Shown: positions 61,154-64,000 of the stretch, one piece after another | Numbering within the stretch: position 1 is the first letter of the stretch | Layout: the number at the start of each line of letters is the position of its first letter | From: Lachnospiraceae bacterium | Lineage (GTDB): Bacteria > Bacillota > Clostridia > Lachnospirales > Lachnospiraceae | Reading direction: 5' to 3' | NCBI GenBank assembly: GCA_022845955.1 | Contig: AP025576.1 | Coordinates: 1,054,001-1,118,000 of the forward strand | Length of the DNA stretch: 64,000 nt | Notes under the pieces: generated by a model | What the model saw: only the letters and a program-made list of their open reading frames with translations | Database searches by the model: none | What the model was told of the DNA's origin: nothing | Translations under genes and position numbers: made by a program

Positions 61154-62067
61154 AATATGGTACTCCTTATTTTATAGTTTTCAAAAACAGTCTGAGGCAT
61201 ACGCAGGGGAGCATCCACATCGAAGCCGGGGCGGTATTCCATTCCCAGCATGCGGTATTTGGCACCTGCGGTTTTGTGATAGGGTAGGATTTCCACACGC
61301 AGCAGGGAAGCGGCCCCTGCCAGGAAAGATGCCGTCGCTTCCAGGTTTTCCCGGGTATCGTTTACACCGGGAATCAGGGGAATGCGCACCACAAAGGGTT
61401 TGTCACCCCGGCAGAGCGTGCGGAGATTTTCCAGGATAACGGCATTGTCCGCTCCGGTATAGTGTTTGTGGAGGCTGGCATCCATCAGCTTTACATCCAT
61501 CATGACAAAAGACAGCCGCTTTAGAACCTGGCGGAAAAGCGCAGGGGATGTATAGGCGGAGGTTTCAACCGCGGTATGTAAATCGGAAATTCCTTCCAGT
61601 ACCTCCAGCAGGAAAGCGCCCTGCATCAAAGGCTCGCCTCCGGAAAAAGTGACACCTCCTCCCAGCGCGGCGTAATAATCGCTGTTTTCCCGTATGGCCT
61701 CCACAAGCTGGGCAGAGGTCATGACACGGCCGCTGATTTGTCGGAGTCCCATAGGACATACGGAAACACAGGCCCCGCAGGCAGTACAGGACGGGCCGGG
61801 GAAAAATGCACCGGGGGTTTCGCCGCCGTCCTGTTTTCCGGCTGTCATTTCCCGGCTGTCCGGGGCAAGAGGACAGACCTCCATACATTTTCCGCAGCGG
61901 ATGCAGGAGCTGCGGCTGAACAAAAGCTGGGGGCGGGCTTCCAGGCCTTCCGGATTGTGACACCACTGACAGCGCAGCGGACAGCCTTTCAGAAATACGG
62001 TCTGCCGTACGCCGGGGCCGTCGTGGACGGCAAATTCTTTGATGTCGAAGATCGTTCCTTTTTCCAT
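61150..62067 (-). CDS. Glycyl radical enzyme activase (radical SAM)
   Basis: This 305-residue enzyme uses S-adenosylmethionine and a 4Fe-4S cluster to make the glycyl radical on its partner. The radical SAM motif has Cys29, Cys33 and Cys36 (GCPLRCQWCHNPEG). Two further ferredoxin-type clusters are bound by CIRCGKCMEVC (from residue 55) and CTACGACVSVC (from residue 94), as in activases of the dehydratase type. FSGGEP and VRIPLIPGVND are also present. The ATG of MEKGTIFDIK is chosen, with GGGAG ten bases upstream; open frame further up crosses the operator. It is the first gene of the operon. Confidence 0.93.
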   Translation of the reverse strand: MEKGTIFDIKEFAVHDGPGVRQTVFLKGCPLRCQWCHNPEGLEARPQLLFSRSSCIRCGKCMEVCPLAPDSREMTAGKQDGGETPGAFFPGPSCTACGACVSVCPMGLRQISGRVMTSAQLVEAIRENSDYYAALGGGVTFSGGEPLMQGAFLLEVLEGISDLHTAVETSAYTSPALFRQVLKRLSFVMMDVKLMDASLHKHYTGADNAVILENLRTLCRGDKPFVVRIPLIPGVNDTRENLEATASFLAGAASLLRVEILPYHKTAGAKYRMLGMEYRPGFDVDAPLRMPQTVFENYKIRSTIL

Positions 62068-62182
62068 AGGATTTTTTCTCCCGTGAGGTGAAGTTATCGT
62101 GTGAAATGCGGACAATAGAACGTTCCGTTCCAAACGAGTGCGTCCGTTTGGCTCATTTCCCGCGGAAAGGAAGTGAATATAC

Positions 62183-62206
62183 ATTAACGATAACATTATC
62201 GTTAAT
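62183..62206. promoter_or_regulatory. LacI-type operator at the glycyl radical operon start site
   Basis: ATTAACGATAA and TTATCGTTAAT flank two central bases in a perfect palindrome. It covers the predicted start of transcription of the minus-strand activase operon, the classic place for a repressor. The divergent LacI gene is the obvious candidate to bind it. Confidence 0.8.
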
Positions 62207-62209
62207 TGA

Positions 62210-62238
62210 AGTATAGTATAAAAATATTTCTATGTCAA
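62210..62238 (-). promoter_or_regulatory. Sigma-A promoter of the activase and glycyl radical enzyme operon
   Basis: On the minus strand TTGACA and TATACT are 17 bases apart. The start falls near 62203, inside the operator palindrome. Confidence 0.75.
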
Positions 62239-62252
62239 CGTTAATGTAACGA
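62237..62252. promoter_or_regulatory. Secondary LacI-type half operator
   Basis: AACGTTAATGTAACGA overlaps the -35 box and nearly matches AACGTTAATGGTAACA at 63645-63660, before the GH51 gene. Confidence 0.5.
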
Positions 62253-62352
62253 CAAGTTGCACAAAAAATGCGGTTCAAAAATAGTAGGTATTACAGAATT
62301 GACTTATTTTCATTCTGTGATAAACTGAAACCAATCCGGAAAGCGGAGGATA

Positions 62353-62376
62353 CCGGTTCAGGCATGTCTGAACCGG
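62353..62376. repeat. Intergenic palindrome, family copy 3
   Basis: CCGGTTCAGGC and GTCTGAACCGG flank two bases (one G-U type mismatch). It ends 48 bases before the LacI start codon and shares its core with the copies at 36221, 43176 and 63668. Confidence 0.7.
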
Positions 62377-62424
62377 CACCACGGAGAAGCTGCGCACGGT
62401 GCAGTACCTGACGAAGGAGAAGAG

Positions 62425-63444
62425 ATGGCAGCCAGAAAAAAAACAGGAAATGTGACATTAAAGGATATTGCCCAGGCTACGGGGTTCTCTGCGAATACCG
62501 TATCCCGGGCGCTTGCGGATAAACCGGATATATCGGAGGAAACGAAGGCGGTTATACGGGAAGAGGCGTCCCGGATGGGATACATTGCCAACGCGCTCGC
62601 CAGTTTCCTGCGGTCGGGGGTGAGCAGGAATATAGCGATTCTGGTGGGAGATATCTCCAATCCCCATTTCAGTGTGATGGTTAAGGAAATGCAGACGCTG
62701 CTCCAGAGAAGGGGATATAATTCTATTATTTTTAATACGGAAGAAAAGGCGGCTATGGAAAGGCAGGCGATTACGACCTCACTGAGCCAGAACGTGGACG
62801 GGATCATTCTCTGCCCGGCTCCGGGAGGGGAGGAGAACATCCGTTTCCTGCAGATGCATGGGAAGCCTTTTGTGATGATAGGAAGGCATTTTTCCGGAGA
62901 GGATGCCAGTTATGTGGTGTGTGATGACGTACACGGCGGATATGCGGCCGCCGGGTATCTGCTGGACAGGGGCCACCGGGATATTCTGTTCCTGAACGGG
63001 CCGAAGGGGATTTCCAGTTCGGCAGAACGTCTGAAAGGTTACCGGATGGCGCTGGAAGAAAGAGGGATCCCCTTTCGCAGCGACCTGGTGGAAACGGTGC
63101 CGGTTGCGTCCAGGAGGGGGACGGAGAAAATGAAGGAAATCCTGTCCCGGCAGGAGAAGTATACGGCGGTGCTGGTATTTAATGATATTCTTGCCTGGCA
63201 GGTTATCTGTATTCTGGGGGAACTGGGAAGGAAAGTGCCGGAAACGTGCTCCGTTGTGGGTTTTGACAATATTAAGTATCCCTATCCGGTGCATTTGACA
63301 TCGGTGTCCTCTTCCAAAACCACCATGGCAAAAAGAAGCGTGGAAATCCTGATGAAGAAGCTGGAAGGGCAGAAGGGGGACGCGGAGGAATGTGTGGTTC
63401 TGGAAACCGCGGTTGTGGAAGGAGGAACGGTTGCGGGAGCGTAG
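62425..63444 (+). CDS. LacI-family transcriptional regulator
   Basis: This 339-residue repressor has an N-terminal helix-turn-helix with hinge (LKDIAQATGFSANTVSRAL, then RMGYIANALA) and a periplasmic-binding-protein-like sugar domain (ILVGDISNPHFSVMVKEMQ, VVGFDNIKYPYPVHLTSVSS). GAAGGAGAAGAG precedes the ATG. It is divergent from the activase/glycyl radical operon and upstream of the GH51 gene. LacI-type palindromes lie in front of both, so it probably represses both until its sugar ligand, perhaps arabinose or an arabinoside, is present. Confidence 0.93.
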   Translation: MAARKKTGNVTLKDIAQATGFSANTVSRALADKPDISEETKAVIREEASRMGYIANALASFLRSGVSRNIAILVGDISNPHFSVMVKEMQTLLQRRGYNSIIFNTEEKAAMERQAITTSLSQNVDGIILCPAPGGEENIRFLQMHGKPFVMIGRHFSGEDASYVVCDDVHGGYAAAGYLLDRGHRDILFLNGPKGISSSAERLKGYRMALEERGIPFRSDLVETVPVASRRGTEKMKEILSRQEKYTAVLVFNDILAWQVICILGELGRKVPETCSVVGFDNIKYPYPVHLTSVSSSKTTMAKRSVEILMKKLEGQKGDAEECVVLETAVVEGGTVAGA

Positions 63445-63642
63445 AGAGCAATACAGACATCATACAGGCGGCAGTCCCCCTGTGCGACATTTTAACCGGC
63501 CGCCCGGGGAGACAGCCCGGGGATCGCTCCGGGTAGTGGTCTGTCATGGGAATGTGCATCCGGTGCAGGAGAGAAGTTTTGCCGGGGGTGCACTTTCCGT
63601 ACCGGGCGGCAGCAGGCGGCCTCTTTTTTTTAACATGCTATG
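63445..63642. other. Gap after the LacI gene
   Basis: No gene is supported here. A GC-rich stretch with several CCCGGG-like repeats and a later T8 run (63624-63631) might form a weak terminator for the LacI gene, but no clean stem was found. Confidence 0.3.
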
Positions 63643-63660
63643 TTAACGTTAATGGTAACA
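63643..63660. promoter_or_regulatory. LacI-type operator before the GH51 gene
   Basis: A perfect TTAACGTTAA palindrome runs into TGGTAACA; the block AACGTTAATGGTAACA repeats the secondary site at 62237. It lies about 90 bases before the GH51 start codon. Confidence 0.6.
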
Positions 63661-63667
63661 ATACTAT

Positions 63668-63703
63668 GTAACCGTCCGGGCTGGAGCTTGTCTGGATGGT
63701 TAC
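63668..63703. repeat. Intergenic palindrome, family copy 4
   Basis: GTAACCGTCCGGGC and GTCTGGATGGTTAC pair with G-U substitutions around an eight-base loop. It ends 44 bases before the GH51 start and is the most diverged copy. Confidence 0.6.
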
Positions 63704-63744
63704 GATAATAGTAGGATAATAGGCAATATCATGGAGGAGGATAA

Positions 63745-64000
<256 letters not shown>

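Overview
The window is a chromosomal stretch from a Gram-positive anaerobe of the class Clostridia, most likely a gut Lachnospiraceae (Eisenbergiella/Hungatella-like; the genus is a guess from gene content). The evidence is strong AGGAGG-type ribosome binding sites, a minCDE locus, Lpl-type sugar importers, YesMN-type two-component systems, many AraC regulators and a glycyl radical enzyme with its activase. No rRNA, tRNA, CRISPR array, transposase, phage gene or replication origin was seen.

Nearly everything is a set of polysaccharide and oligosaccharide use loci placed end to end. (1) 1-12093: an Lpl-type importer with a GH29 alpha-L-fucosidase, a membrane AraC regulator, a large transglutaminase-like protein, a YitT membrane protein and an M17 aminopeptidase. 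(2) 12102-18974: a lipoprotein, an AraC regulator, and a GH27 alpha-galactosidase operon with its own Lpl importer. (3) 19038-23844: housekeeping minCDE, a heptad-repeat coiled-coil protein, an AraC regulator, a P-loop kinase-like protein and an esterase. (4) 23991-36124: a minus-strand operon of a six-hairpin glycosidase, an NAD-binding epimerase and a GH127 enzyme. It is driven by a consensus promoter through a long, structured leader, and sits next to a histidine kinase/response regulator pair and a third importer. (5) 36356-45280: a second two-component pair, a MalEFG-type importer and another GH127. (6) 45330-46476: two related small proteins facing each other and a shrunken relic that looks like a DUF3990 toxin-family gene. 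(7) 46661-54336: a fifth importer, an AraC regulator, a GH39 beta-xylosidase and a GH35-like beta-galactosidase. (8) 54387-58944: a GldA/GldFG/DUF4340-type ABC system. (9) 59078-64000: a glycyl radical enzyme and activase, a LacI regulator with visible operators, and the start of a GH51 alpha-L-arabinofuranosidase.

The shared plan is that extracellular oligosaccharides (fucosylated, alpha-galactosyl, arabino- and xylo-type) enter through CUT1 ABC importers and are cut by cytoplasmic glycosidases; none of the glycosidases shows a signal peptide. All five importers lack an ATPase gene, so they probably share an MsmX-type ATPase coded elsewhere. Control is local: AraC, LacI or two-component regulators sit beside the operons. 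Four of the five importers have a hairpin between the binding-protein gene and the first permease gene.

The least explained items are the structured leader at 28442-28776 with mutually exclusive pairings, the glycyl radical enzyme with unusual residues around its radical glycine, the relic plus paralog pair at 45.3-46.5 kb, and a four-copy family of intergenic palindromes.
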